A stretch of 64,000 nt of DNA, from assembly GCF_040954645.1 (NCBI RefSeq), contig NC_092809.1, positions 133,537,914 through 133,601,913 on the forward strand, in the 5' to 3' direction. Below the pieces are notes generated by a model. It was not told the origin of the DNA, made no database searches, and worked only from the letters and a program-made list of their open reading frames with translations. The number at the start of each line of letters is the position of its first letter. The stretch's first letter is position 1. The position numbers and the translations under genes were made by a program. Source of the DNA: Diabrotica undecimpunctata (lineage: Eukaryota; Arthropoda; Insecta; Coleoptera; Chrysomelidae). Shown one piece after another: positions 63,786 to 64,000 of the stretch.

Positions 63786-64000
63786 TTTAACCTTTAATTG
63801 TGGCTTATTCTCATTTAAATAGTAATTACTTCGTTTACACTAAAGGAACTTTTAAATATTCTTCGAACTTGCAAAAATCCAGCTGCCGTTTGGCAGCTGC
63901 TGGAAATTCTCTCTTCATTTTCTCTCCTGTTGCCGACCAGAATGTAGCTTCGACTTTTTTAAATAATTTTAAACTGTTTGTCCTTGTTTAGTGTAGTGTT
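63786..64000. other. Unassigned sequence at the window edge
   Basis: A 63-codon frame (63800-63991) has no recognisable domain. Confidence 0.4.

Overview
The window is AT-rich eukaryotic DNA that consists almost entirely of transposable elements in every state of decay. I see no convincing host gene, tRNA or rRNA. The mix (RTE/BovB-like, R1, Jockey and I-type LINEs, Tc1/mariner, Tigger/pogo, piggyBac, Harbinger-type MITE, Ty3/gypsy, hAT) and the many compound insertions point to an arthropod, most plausibly an insect with a large repeat-rich genome such as a leaf beetle. The species is an inference from repeat style only.

Layout. 0-8.3 kb: a 292-bp Harbinger-like MITE, then decayed reverse transcriptase (RT) pieces, then a full-length two-ORF LINE (3053-7681, minus strand) with a 12-bp target-site duplication (TSD), inserted into an older RT relic. 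8.3-17.7 kb: a three-layer nest: a ~2.4-kb fold-back element (10037-16666) split by a LINE (11804-16015, TSD ATGAGTAAA), itself split by a DNA-transposon segment carrying a Tc1/mariner-like transposase that lacks a catalytic Asp and a tandem repeat with hairpin/GAAACGTC units. 17.7-25 kb: a LINE 3' relic and a full-length, apparently intact I/Jockey-group LINE with RNase H (19521-24891) bounded by a perfect TSD and a 38-nt poly(A). 25-31 kb: mostly featureless AT-rich DNA. 31-38 kb: LINE fragments, a psq-type HTH fragment, a Tigger transposon inserted into a piggyBac relic, a pogo-like deletion derivative, and a 1.55-kb 5'-truncated LINE with an 11-bp TSD. 39-51 kb: scattered relics (gypsy integrase end, an uncharacterised transposon-associated domain, Jockey interrupted by another LINE, R1, piggyBac). 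51-55 kb: a 3'-truncated LINE and an RTE-like tail. 55-58.2 kb: a mariner-like element with ~23-bp terminal inverted repeats, split by a Jockey 3' fragment that carries an LTR-like block. 58.2-64 kb: a palindromic MITE, a second mariner split by a young LINE with an uninterrupted 454-codon RT reading frame, then hAT-like and LINE relics.

One LINE family recurs throughout. It ends in GGCAC-like sequence plus a GAAGAAGAAG tail and has at least seven fragments, four of them bracketed by exact TSDs, so it is the dominant recent 5'-truncating inserter here. The least explained signals are two dispersed copies of a CTGAAGA-stem-GAAA motif whose stem differs by compensating changes (25.0 and 36.5 kb), and a ~150-bp tandem repeat with a related hairpin-GAAACGTC motif (12.2-12.8 kb). 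Both recall hammerhead-type ribozyme cores known from Penelope-like retroelements, but neither is proven here.
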